From contig RECT01000130.1 of assembly GCA_007693875.1 (NCBI GenBank), positions 1 to 9,377 of the forward strand: a stretch of DNA of 9,377 bases, read 5' to 3'. Positions within the stretch are counted from its first letter, which is position 1. Each line of letters opens with the position of its first letter. Below are positions 1-5,915 of the stretch, one piece after another. Origin of the DNA: Spirulina sp. DLM2.Bin59 (GTDB taxonomy: Bacteria; Cyanobacteriota; Cyanobacteriia; Cyanobacteriales; Spirulinaceae). Under the pieces are notes generated by a model that was given only the letters and a program-made list of their open reading frames with translations, was not told where the DNA came from and did not search any database. The position numbers and the translations under genes were made by a program.

Positions 1-20
1 AAATCCTTCTAATTAAGACA

Positions 21-46
21 CCGCCACCTCGCGTAGCAGGTGGAGG
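21..46. repeat. Imperfect hairpin near the left edge
   Basis: A 9-bp inverted repeat with one mismatch (left arm 21-29, right arm 38-46; the core CCACCT/AGGTGG is perfect) surrounds an 8-base loop. No T-run follows on the plus strand, and on the minus strand the flank is only AT-rich. It lies beyond the terminator of the PEP-CTERM gene, so it may belong to a gene outside the window. Function not assigned. Confidence 0.3.
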
Positions 47-68
47 AGTATTCATTCCCCATCCCCAT

Positions 69-95
69 AAAAAACGGTGCTGCAAACCAGCACCG
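69..95 (-). terminator. Intrinsic terminator of the PEP-CTERM gene
   Basis: Arms CGGTGCTG (75-82) and CAGCACCG (88-95) pair perfectly over 8 bp around a 5-base loop. Read on the minus strand the stem is followed directly by six T (plus-strand A run 69-74). It begins 33 bases after the stop of the minus-strand PEP-CTERM gene, the right place and direction for a Rho-independent terminator. Confidence 0.88.
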
Positions 96-128
96 CAATT
101 CTTAATCTCTGGGGAGGATTACCAAGCC

Positions 129-1169
129 TTAACCATTGCGCTTCGCTTGTTGGCGTTTCTTGTAGCCCATCATGGACATCAGAGCAGCAATGGAGCCGAT
201 GATCGTGCCGGGTTCTGGGGTCGCTGCCTCGGTTTTATCGGGGTTGCCCGGCGTGCCAGGATTGGAAGGCGTGGAGACAGCGGCAAATGTGCCGCCAGTT
301 CCCATGGTGTCGTTGGCACATTCCGCCATCACATGGGCCATCCAGTTCAATTCACCACCGGGAAGCAGGGAGCGAGCAAAGCTAAACCCGAAGGTTTGGG
401 TTCCCATGGTTTGCCCCGGTGCTTGGGAGCCGAAGTCTAAATCCATGGCAGAGAGTTGGGCATAGTCTAAGAGGGTAATATCGCCAACTTTTTGATCGTA
501 GGTTTTAATCACGGAATGGCCATGGGCCCCCAGGTAGTTTTGGGCTTCAGTAACAGTCATCCCGTCGATTAACTGAACTTGACCCGTTCCGACGGTTTGA
601 CCATTGACCTTCACTATCTGACTGTTGACGTAGTTATTGTATTGGCTATAGCTACTCCAACCGGCGTTAGTTTGGGTAACGTTCATAGTAGTAATGCCGC
701 TGAAGATACCAGTTTCTCCAGCAGCAACACCAGAATCATTCGTCCCCGCAAAGCGAATGCCCAGCACTTTGCCTTGGGCCTTGGCTTGTTCAAAGCTGAG
801 GCTGCTATCTAGGTTGAGAAAGAAATCCCCCCAGCCAATATTGCCATCAGCAGCGCGGCTCTCTGCCCAGCCGGTTAAAGCGTGGTTGGAGTTGAAGGCA
901 AAGGTGACGGTGTCATTGGTGGCGGTGTAGGCCATGCCGAAATGCTCGTATTGGCTGAACAGCCCCACACCATGGGCCGCTGTCCCGGTGGTGACACGGC
1001 CATTGCTGTTGTAGTTGATGCCATCGCGAATTAAGCCCCCCGTCCCATCCGAGAAGGAGTCGAGGGAATAGTTCCAAGTTTGGGCTTGAGCCGCAAAGGG
1101 TAATAAGGCAGCGGCACAGAGGGTGACTGTACCGGTGGCAACTAAGGTTTTTAAAGCAGTAAGGGTCAT
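129..1169 (-). CDS. PEP-CTERM sorting-domain surface protein
   Basis: A predicted exported protein of 346 residues. It begins with a Sec signal peptide: a hydrophobic stretch around residues 8-25 and a likely cleavage after Ala-Gln-Ala (27-29). The body is rich in Gly, Asn, Ser and Thr and looks like a beta-rich extracellular domain; it matches no enzyme I recognise. A linker rich in Pro, Gly and Asn (about 300-317) leads to the sorting signal: Pro-Glu-Pro (318-320), a hydrophobic helix (about 321-336) and a basic tail (KKRQQAKR). In known PEP-CTERM systems this signal is recognised and cleaved by an exosortase (EpsH/XrtA type) and the protein goes to the surface or extracellular matrix; no exosortase gene lies in this window. 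A single mature cysteine sits in the motif ECAND (283-287) just before the linker. GTG at 1175 and ATG at 1172 are also possible starts; ATG at 1169 gives the best ribosome-site spacing. The gene has its own terminator and appears monocistronic. Confidence 0.85.
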   Translation of the reverse strand: MTLTALKTLVATGTVTLCAAALLPFAAQAQTWNYSLDSFSDGTGGLIRDGINYNSNGRVTTGTAAHGVGLFSQYEHFGMAYTATNDTVTFAFNSNHALTGWAESRAADGNIGWGDFFLNLDSSLSFEQAKAQGKVLGIRFAGTNDSGVAAGETGIFSGITTMNVTQTNAGWSSYSQYNNYVNSQIVKVNGQTVGTGQVQLIDGMTVTEAQNYLGAHGHSVIKTYDQKVGDITLLDYAQLSAMDLDFGSQAPGQTMGTQTFGFSFARSLLPGGELNWMAHVMAECANDTMGTGGTFAAVSTPSNPGTPGNPDKTEAATPEPGTIIGSIAALMSMMGYKKRQQAKRNG

Positions 1170-1176
1170 CATCACA

Positions 1177-1181
1177 CTCCC
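1177..1181 (-). promoter_or_regulatory. Ribosome binding site deciding the PEP-CTERM start
   Basis: GGGAG on the minus strand is followed by T and then three consecutive possible start codons GTG-ATG-ATG. The spacing is 1 base to the GTG, 4 to the first ATG and 7 to the second, which favours the second ATG (1169) and makes the GTG unlikely. Confidence 0.55.
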
Positions 1182-1481
1182 AAATTTTTTATAGCAAGGA
1201 CATCAAAGATTTTCAGTAGATGGAACCCGATCCGCTGCGTCTGCGGCAGAGTTACGACTTATTTTCTCTGGGGGACTCAACAATACTTTTGAGGGAACAC
1301 TATTTGCCCAATGAGAGAGAAAACTTTTCTAGATGCCCCTAGTCTATGCCATGGATTCGGAGTTGACAATGAGCCAAGACCAATCTTTACCGAAACTTTA
1401 TCAAAGGCTTCTCTTTTGTGAATTTCTTGTATGGTCTGGGCATATTTGCTGGTGAATCTTACTTTTTTTGCAGCTAATTTA

Positions 1482-1492
1482 GACAAGTTGTC
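1482..1492. promoter_or_regulatory. Palindrome GACAA-G-TTGTC
   Basis: A perfect 11-base palindrome with 5-bp arms, about 315 bases upstream of the PEP-CTERM start. Its centre lies 42-43 bp from that of the second palindrome at 1523-1536, close to four helical turns. A regulator binding site is possible; no known regulator is recognised. Confidence 0.25.
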
Positions 1493-1522
1493 GAATTAAG
1501 TTGGTGATGATGTATTGATTAA

Positions 1523-1536
1523 TGTCAAGGTTGACA
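1523..1536. promoter_or_regulatory. Palindrome TGTCAA-GG-TTGACA
   Basis: A perfect inverted repeat with 6-bp arms and a 2-base spacer in the AT-rich stretch upstream of the PEP-CTERM gene. Each arm is also a consensus sigma-70 -35 hexamer, one on each strand, but no good -10 lies at the right distance on the plus strand. It may be an operator for a dimeric regulator. Confidence 0.3.
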
Positions 1537-1669
1537 ACCGCCAAAATATTGATTTTTGATCCGCAAAATTTACTAAATTTTTTACTTTTTAACCATCAAC
1601 AAGCCTGACAAATAGACAGCAATGGAGGATGAGTTGTTCCGGCGATCGCCCCCTAAATTCAGCAAAAGG

Positions 1670-1703
1670 TCAGGGCTTATCCCCTGAGCAATGGCGGCCA
1701 TTG
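1670..1703 (-). terminator. Two adjacent small hairpins downstream of the phosphohexomutase gene
   Basis: Two perfect 6-bp hairpins stand side by side: TCAGGG/CCCTGA (1670-1675 with 1682-1687, loop 6) and CAATGG/CCATTG (1689-1694 with 1698-1703, loop 3). On the minus strand the outer one is followed by CCTTTT, weakly like an intrinsic terminator. With the stronger stem at 1716-1758 they form a hairpin-rich 3' region of the phosphohexomutase transcript. Which of them ends transcription cannot be told. Confidence 0.4.
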
Positions 1704-1715
1704 ACCCCCATAACA

Positions 1716-1758
1716 ATCCCCCCCTGGGGTTGCTCTAGTCACAATCTCAGGGGGGGAT
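1716..1758 (-). terminator. Strong GC stem after the phosphohexomutase gene
   Basis: The 11-bp arms ATCCCCCCCTG (1716-1726) and CAGGGGGGGAT (1748-1758) are exact reverse complements around a 21-base loop. The stem starts 35 bases past the minus-strand stop codon at 1794. No true T-run follows (TGTTAT), so it may act as a terminator assisted by the next hairpins or as a 3'-end stabiliser. Confidence 0.5.
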
Positions 1759-1793
1759 CTCGGGATCAAATTCAGGGAATGCTCACCACGGGG

Positions 1794-3242
1794 TTAAGCC
1801 GGGGTGGAGTTGGCCCAATCCTTCGCCCAATGGAGGATTTCCTGCACCGTCTCCATGGTGGCCGCCTCGCAATAGAGCCGCAGGACAGGTTCTGTACCAC
1901 TGAAGCGGATCAGCAGCCAACTGCCATCGGCTAGGCGTAACTTATAACCGTCAATGCTTAAACAATCCGTGACTGCTTTGCCTGCCACGGTTTCCGGGAT
2001 CGCAGTATTGAGCCGCTCCACAAGGGCGTTGCGTACCGCCATGGTGGCCAGGGGGAGATCAATGCGGTCATAGGTGGAGGTGAACCCGACGGAGGTTTGG
2101 AGTTGTCGGTGGCGATCGCCAATATCCTGGCCCGATTCCACCAACGCCTCTAATAAATAGAGGGCCGATAACAGCGCATCCCGCTCCGGAATATGGGTGC
2201 CGTAGCCAATGCCGCCGGACTCCTCGCCGCCGATCAACACCTCCGCTTGGAGCATGCGATCGCCAATGTATTTATAGCCAATGGGGGTTTCAAAAAGGGG
2301 AATCCCCAACCGTTGGGCCAACTTGGGGATCAAATCCGAACCGCTGACGGTTTTGACAATTTCCCCGGTAAATCCCTTGTGGGTGGATAAATGCTCAATC
2401 AGGATCGGGATCAATACTTGGGAACTGCGAAACTCCCCTTGGCCATCAATAGCGGCAATGCGATCGCAATCTCCATCAAACACCAACCCCACCCGAATCC
2501 CCGGCTCATCATTCTCGGCGGCGGTGCGAATCGTCGCCATGATTTCCGTTAAGTATTTGGGCAGCGGTTCCGGTGCGCCCCCCCCGAAGAGGGGATCGCG
2601 ATCGCTATGGAGTTCATGAATGGCAATGCCCAGCAACCGCTCTAACCCCGTGGCCGCCGCCCCATGCATCACATCGGCATAAACCTGGAGGGAGCCAGAA
2701 GCGATCGCCTCCCGAATCCGCCCCACATCCACCTTTTCCCGCAGGGCGGCACAATAACTTTCCCAAGGGTCAAATCGGTTCAGCGTGCCGGGGGTGACAT
2801 CCTGGGGCAGGGCTTCCCCTAACCGGGCCTCAATTTGTCCGGTAATCTCCTCCGTCACTGATCCCCCAAACCACCCCTTCACCTTTAACCCCAGGTAACT
2901 GGCGGGGTTATGGCTGGCGGTCAACACCAACGCCCCTAAGGCCCCATGGGCCTTCGCCGCCCAGGAAAAAGCCGGAGTCGGCGCGTAGGCATCCGCCAAC
3001 AACACATCAAAGCCAAGGGCCTGCACCGCCTCCGCTGCGGCTTGGGCAAAGGTTTCCGCCATAAAGCGGCGATCGTAACCGACAATAATCAGCCGATTCT
3101 GCTCCACATGGCCATAGTTTGCCGCCAACACCGTCGCAGCAATGGGAGCCACCTGTACCAGCCGCTCCATCGTAAAATCGGCGGCAATCACCCCCCGCCA
3201 ACCGTCGGTACCAAAGCGAATCGGATTAAGGGTGAAAGCCAT
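1794..3242 (-). CDS. Alpha-D-phosphohexomutase (phosphoglucomutase/phosphomannomutase family)
   Basis: A cytoplasmic enzyme of 482 residues with the full set of phosphohexomutase signatures: N-terminal RFGTDGWRG (9-17), the active-site loop TASHNP (108-113, phosphoserine Ser110), the Mg-binding loop DGDCDR (256-261), the sugar-binding loop GEESGG (339-344) and the C-terminal phosphate-binding loop RFSGTEP (446-452). Length and order of the four domains are normal and no key residue is missing. The family moves phosphate between C1 and C6 of hexoses through a hexose 1,6-bisphosphate. The GTDGWRG form differs from the GTDGIRG usual in GlmM, and the length differs from the roughly 550-residue main phosphoglucomutase. 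From memory it resembles Synechocystis Slr1334, reported to be a glucose-1,6-bisphosphate synthase that supplies the activator of the main phosphoglucomutase; that assignment is inference. Start: ATG at 3242, with only a distant AGGA upstream. It follows the small gene at 3301-3621 by 58 bp on the same strand, probably as an operon. Five HIP1 sites lie inside. Confidence 0.9.
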   Translation of the reverse strand: MAFTLNPIRFGTDGWRGVIAADFTMERLVQVAPIAATVLAANYGHVEQNRLIIVGYDRRFMAETFAQAAAEAVQALGFDVLLADAYAPTPAFSWAAKAHGALGALVLTASHNPASYLGLKVKGWFGGSVTEEITGQIEARLGEALPQDVTPGTLNRFDPWESYCAALREKVDVGRIREAIASGSLQVYADVMHGAAATGLERLLGIAIHELHSDRDPLFGGGAPEPLPKYLTEIMATIRTAAENDEPGIRVGLVFDGDCDRIAAIDGQGEFRSSQVLIPILIEHLSTHKGFTGEIVKTVSGSDLIPKLAQRLGIPLFETPIGYKYIGDRMLQAEVLIGGEESGGIGYGTHIPERDALLSALYLLEALVESGQDIGDRHRQLQTSVGFTSTYDRIDLPLATMAVRNALVERLNTAIPETVAGKAVTDCLSIDGYKLRLADGSWLLIRFSGTEPVLRLYCEAATMETVQEILHWAKDWANSTPA

Positions 3243-3281
3243 AGTTTTAGGTATCCTGAAGCATGGAAGTTTCGCTCAATT

Positions 3282-3304
3282 GTAGCCTGATTCTTCGAGG
3301 CTAC
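3282..3304. repeat. Hairpin overlapping a stop codon in the minus-strand gene pair
   Basis: GTAGCCT (3282-3288) and AGGCTAC (3298-3304) pair perfectly over 7 bp around a 9-base loop. One arm includes the stop codon of the small upstream gene. No T-run follows on the minus strand, so it is unlikely to stop transcription fully; four T follow on the plus strand, where no gene ends. It may tune expression of the phosphohexomutase or protect an RNA end. Confidence 0.35.
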
Positions 3305-3621
3305 TTTTCCGAATCGGGGTAAATCCCCATCTGCCAATCAAGGTTAATCAAGAGGGCTTGGAGGCGCATCCGCTCGATGAAGGGCCAACCGCCGCTCTCC
3401 TCCATATCCCGGAGCAGATTGGCGAGATCATGGCGGGTGGTGGGCAGATAGGGCAGAAAAAGGTCGTCGCGGATTTGGGCATGGGTGGCACTGAGCGATC
3501 GCAGAATTGCTAACGTTGCCAGACTATCACCCTCCTGTTGATGGGCAAGGTCAAGCAGTGCTGCTAAGAGACGAGTGAGTTCAGCCTCACAGGGGTTCGG
3601 GGCGTTTTGATCGCGATCCAT
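3301..3621 (-). CDS. Small conserved-type protein of unknown function
   Basis: A soluble, mostly helical protein of 106 residues with no signal peptide or membrane segment. The centre carries several Leu-rich amphipathic stretches (CEAELTRLLAALLDLAHQQ and LATLAILRSL), followed by a segment with LPYLP and a C-terminal part with GGWPFIERMRLQALL and NLDWQMGIYP. I recognise no domain or catalytic motif. It lies 58 bp upstream of the phosphohexomutase on the same strand and is probably co-transcribed with it. The start is uncertain: ATG at 3621 gives a natural N terminus but has no ribosome site; TTG at 3651 would add ten residues and is preceded by a good GAGGGAG (3654-3660). Codon use and an internal HIP1 site (3495-3502) match the neighbouring genes, which supports a real gene. 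Confidence 0.65.
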   Translation of the reverse strand: MDRDQNAPNPCEAELTRLLAALLDLAHQQEGDSLATLAILRSLSATHAQIRDDLFLPYLPTTRHDLANLLRDMEESGGWPFIERMRLQALLINLDWQMGIYPDSEK

Positions 3622-3876
3622 AGGTAAGAGTAAACAGCAAACATGAGCCAATGCTCCCTCAAATCATACGCCCAAGGGGTTCCCTGGCGGGATTTGGCGG
3701 GGGGAATCCCCCTGATTTCCGTGGGTTGACTCCATTTGAGGCGATCGCCCCAACCCGTTAAGGAAACGGGACGCACCCGTGTACAATGTGCTTTATGCAA
3801 AAGTTACGCCAAAACTTTGTGGGGAATTCCCTACTCAGGCCAAGGTGAGATCGTCAAGACATCACAACAACCTGGG

Positions 3877-3898
3877 ATGTCAAACTGGCATGTCAAAC
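3877..3898. repeat. Direct repeat ATGTCAAAC x2 upstream of psbO
   Basis: Two perfect 9-base copies (3877-3885 and 3890-3898) lie on a 13-bp period, about 140 bases upstream of the psbO start. This is close to one helical turn plus two bases. It could be a binding site for a regulator of psbO, or chance; no known regulator is matched. Confidence 0.3.
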
Positions 3899-4029
3899 CA
3901 TTGTTGACTAGAACGACGGCGGCCCTAGGGGATGTTGAGCTTGTCATCTCCGGGCAACCTTGTTTAGGGATGTTCGACTTCGATCTAAACCACTTGGGGC
4001 TATTTTTTAACGCAGAGATTGACAAAAAC

Positions 4030-4033
4030 GAGG
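4030..4033 (+). promoter_or_regulatory. psbO ribosome binding site
   Basis: GAGG with a 6-base spacer to ATG at 4040. It fixes the start there and rules out the in-frame TTG at 4019, which has no ribosome site and would put charged residues before the signal peptide. Confidence 0.7.
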
Positions 4034-4039
4034 TTAATC

Positions 4040-4873
4040 ATGAGGTATTATCGCGGATTACTGATTGCTTTTTTTGCCCTATGCCTGGGGCTACTGACGG
4101 CCTGTAGTGACGGCCCGGCCAATGCAACCAACCGCCAACTCACTTACGACGAAATCGTCAACACCGGGCTAGCCAATGGCTGCCCAGAATTAGACGAAAC
4201 CGCACGGGGAACGATCCCCATTGCAGCGGGCGAAGCTTACGAAATTGTGGGCATGTGCCTGGAGCCGAAGCAATACTTTGTGAAGGAAGAGCCGACCAAT
4301 AAACGCCAAACCCCGGAGTTTGTCGAGGGCAAAGTCCTGACTCGCTATACCTCCAGTTTAGCGGAAGTTAGCGGCACGTTAACCGCCGACAGCAACGGCG
4401 TTTTATCCTTTACTGAAGAAGCTGGCATTGATTTCCAGGCCATCACGATTCTCTTGCCCGGTGGCGAACAGGTGCCGTTTATGTTTACGGTGAAACACTT
4501 TGAGGGCAAAACTGGGCCAGGGTTTGACACATTGAATGCTTCGACGGATTTTGAAGGGAAGTTTTTTGTCCCGTCCTATCGGGGTTCTGTCTTCCTAGAT
4601 CCCAAGGGTCGGGGTGTTGCCAGTGGTTATGACAACGCCGTTGCTCTCCCCGCTGGAGCCGATAAGGATGAATTCAACCGCGCCAACATCAAACGGTATC
4701 AAACCGGTGAAGGTGAAATGTCTTTGCAGATCACCAAGGTTGATGGTGAGACCGGTGAAATTGCCGGAACCTTTGTGAGCATCCAACCTTCTGATACTGA
4801 TTTAGGGGCTGATGATCCTGAAGAGGTGAAGATTAAGGGTAATTTCTACGCCCGGGTGCAACCCAAAGCGTAG
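4040..4873 (+). CDS. psbO: Photosystem II manganese-stabilising protein PsbO
   Basis: The 33-kDa extrinsic protein of the oxygen-evolving complex, bound to the lumenal face of photosystem II, where it stabilises the Mn4CaO5 cluster and its calcium and chloride needs. The 277-residue precursor carries the family hallmarks: QLTYDEIVNTGLAN (33-46), the two cysteines of the conserved disulfide (Cys48 and Cys73), FVKEEPTNKRQ (80-90), DFQAITILLPGGE (131-143), VPSYRG and LDPKGRG (177-192), GYDNAVALP (196-204) and IQPSDTDLGA (248-257). Length and motif order match cyanobacterial PsbO. The N terminus is a signal peptide (MRYYRG then a hydrophobic stretch), but its end can be read two ways: a lipobox LTAC with Cys22, or a type I site after Ala-Asn-Ala (27-29). 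The gene stands alone on the plus strand, between a long upstream region and a strong terminator, as expected for a highly expressed single gene. Confidence 0.97.
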   Translation: MRYYRGLLIAFFALCLGLLTACSDGPANATNRQLTYDEIVNTGLANGCPELDETARGTIPIAAGEAYEIVGMCLEPKQYFVKEEPTNKRQTPEFVEGKVLTRYTSSLAEVSGTLTADSNGVLSFTEEAGIDFQAITILLPGGEQVPFMFTVKHFEGKTGPGFDTLNASTDFEGKFFVPSYRGSVFLDPKGRGVASGYDNAVALPAGADKDEFNRANIKRYQTGEGEMSLQITKVDGETGEIAGTFVSIQPSDTDLGADDPEEVKIKGNFYARVQPKA

Positions 4874-4904
4874 ACCCCCTGGCTCGTTGAGTTTGAGTCT
4901 AAAT

Positions 4905-4939
4905 CTGGCGATCGCCTCGGGCGGTTGTCAGGTTTTTTT
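4905..4939 (+). terminator. psbO intrinsic terminator built on a HIP1 site
   Basis: In RNA, CTGGCGATCGCC (4905-4916) pairs along its whole length with 4920-4931 (nine Watson-Crick and three G-U pairs), closing a 3-base loop; seven T follow at 4933-4939. It starts 31 bases after the psbO stop. The left arm contains a complete HIP1 octamer (4908-4915). Confidence 0.88.
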
Positions 4940-4961
4940 AATTTCTTTGAGGAAAATACGC

Positions 4962-4990
4962 TTTCCATTGATGGCGACCCGGACTACACT
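4962..4990 (+). promoter_or_regulatory. Candidate sigma-70 promoter for sigF
   Basis: TTTCCA (4962-4967) and TACACT (4985-4990) each match 4 of 6 consensus bases and stand exactly 17 bp apart. They lie just after the psbO terminator and about 67 bases before the sigF start, as expected for an independent promoter. The match is modest, so this is a candidate only. Confidence 0.3.
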
Positions 4991-5056
4991 AAGGGAAAGA
5001 GCACCCAGATACCACCAAAAACATCTACCCTTTTGCCTTGAGGCATTCTGACTGTA

Positions 5057-5824
5057 ATGTCCCTGAACCCACGCACAATCAAAAGCGACAGCCTTTCGTT
5101 GCTCCAAGCCTACCGCGATAATCCTGATCCCCAGTTGCGGAATCGGCTTGTGCAGATGAATATTGGCCTTGTGCGCCGGGAGGCTCATCACTGGGTGGAG
5201 CGCTGCCATGAGAACTATGAAGACCTCATGCAGGTGGGCTGTTTGGGGCTGATCCGCGCCATTGAGCGGTTTGATGTCACCAAGGGCCATGCCTTTAGCT
5301 CCTTTGCCATCCCCTATATTCGCGGTGAAATTCAGCATTATCTGCGGGATAAAAGCACGCCGATCCGGATTCCCCGTCAATGGTTGGAAGTGCAGCGGCG
5401 GGCGGTGAAGGTCAGCCAAGCGTTACGGATTCAGCTCAATCGTCAACCGACGGATCGAGAAGTGGCGATCGCCCTCGACCTTTCCCTGGCCCAATGGCAG
5501 GAAATCAAACTGGCCCACCAAAACCGCGAACCCCTCAGCCTCGATAGCCCCATGGGGGATGCCGATGATAATTCCACGAGTTTAGGGGAATTGGTTCCGG
5601 ATCATCGCTATCGCAGCTTCCAACTGGCCCAAGATGATCAAATTCGCCTTCAGCAGGCGCTCGTGCAACTGGAGGAGCGCACCCGCCATGTTTTAGAGTT
5701 TGTGTTCTTGCACGACTTGACCCAAAAAGAGGTGGCGGATCGTTTGGGCATCAGCGTGATCACCGTATCGCGGCGGCTCAAAAAGGGCCTCGATGCCCTC
5801 AAGACCTCAATGCAGAAAAACTAA
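5057..5824 (+). CDS. sigF: Group 3 RNA polymerase sigma factor, SigF type
   Basis: A sigma-70 family protein of 255 residues. Region 2 spans about 25-100, with the core-binding and -10 recognition stretch YEDLMQVGCLGLIRAIERFD (54-73) and HAFSSFAIPYIRGEIQHYL (78-96); region 3 spans about 104-160; region 4 about 195-250 contains the -35-binding helix-turn-helix LTQKEVADRLGISVITVSRR (221-240). There is no region 1.1 and no long non-conserved insert, which sets it apart from the larger group 1 and 2 sigma factors; three intact regions separate it from ECF factors. In cyanobacteria this architecture is the SigB/F/G-like group; SigF of Synechocystis is required for pilin expression and motility. 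I infer the same role here from overall likeness and from the pilus-like lipoprotein gene 91 bp downstream. No anti-sigma factor gene is seen nearby. The ribosome site is weak (GAGG 13 bases before ATG). Confidence 0.88.
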   Translation: MSLNPRTIKSDSLSLLQAYRDNPDPQLRNRLVQMNIGLVRREAHHWVERCHENYEDLMQVGCLGLIRAIERFDVTKGHAFSSFAIPYIRGEIQHYLRDKSTPIRIPRQWLEVQRRAVKVSQALRIQLNRQPTDREVAIALDLSLAQWQEIKLAHQNREPLSLDSPMGDADDNSTSLGELVPDHRYRSFQLAQDDQIRLQQALVQLEERTRHVLEFVFLHDLTQKEVADRLGISVITVSRRLKKGLDALKTSMQKN

Positions 5825-5878
5825 TTTCTCTAGGGAAGAAAATTCCTGCTCAATAAAGCCGTTTCCCAGGCCGTGATT

Positions 5879-5884
5879 TATACT
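5879..5884 (+). promoter_or_regulatory. Candidate -10 element before the PilP-like gene
   Basis: TATACT matches 5 of 6 bases of the sigma-70 -10 consensus, 31 bases before the ATG at 5916. No -35 hexamer is seen at 16-18 bp. It may mark an activator-dependent or alternative-sigma promoter. No clear terminator lies after sigF, so read-through from sigF is equally possible. Confidence 0.3.
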
Positions 5885-5915
5885 CAAAGAGGTTGCGGCG
5901 AGTGGGACAATTTGG

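Larger units (their letters stand above)
1182..1669. other. AT-rich intergenic region upstream of the PEP-CTERM gene
   Basis: About 490 bases with no convincing gene. A 69-codon minus-strand frame at 1277-1486 starts with TTG, has no ribosome site and encodes nothing recognisable. The part from about 1495 to 1620 is markedly AT-rich. The stretch holds two palindromes (listed separately) and several TTGACA words. A TATAAA preceded by TGC on the minus strand (1188-1196) resembles an extended -10 element, but it would leave a leader of only about 10 bases, so I do not call it as the promoter. Confidence 0.5.
3622..4039. other. Divergent intergenic region between the small gene and psbO
   Basis: About 420 bases that must hold the promoters of the minus-strand operon and of psbO. 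Visible elements are a GGGGG-AAT-CCCCC hairpin (3700-3712), a HIP1 site (3741-3748), three mutually complementary blocks (CCCGTT 3754-3759, AACGGG 3765-3770, CCCGT 3776-3780) and a 9-base direct repeat (3877-3898). TACAAT at 3782-3787 resembles a -10 box but has no -35 partner. No promoter can be fixed by eye. No gene is supported here. Confidence 0.5.

Noticed and set aside
1277..1486. 69-codon minus-strand frame upstream of the PEP-CTERM gene
   Set aside because: TTG start, no ribosome site, and its first codons overlap a palindrome in an AT-rich intergenic region. The product resembles no protein and has no clear fold.
1531..1560. Consensus TTGACA with TTTGAT 18 bp on, as a plus-strand promoter
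   Set aside because: No plus-strand gene follows for 2.4 kb, and the TTGACA is one arm of a palindrome, so a regulator site is more likely.
1..1641. Absence of HIP1 sites in the first 1.6 kb as a sign of horizontal transfer
   Set aside because: Gaps of about 1.7 kb without HIP1 also occur at 5473-7203 and 7212-8898 within ordinary genes, so the absence means little.
4019..4039. TTG at 4019 as psbO start, adding seven residues
   Set aside because: ATG at 4040 has GAGG at 6 bases spacing and gives the usual MRY-type PsbO signal peptide.
4928..5419. 163-codon frame antisense to sigF
   Set aside because: It lies opposite region 2 of a clear sigma factor and begins inside it; composition is that of a shadow frame in a GC-rich gene.
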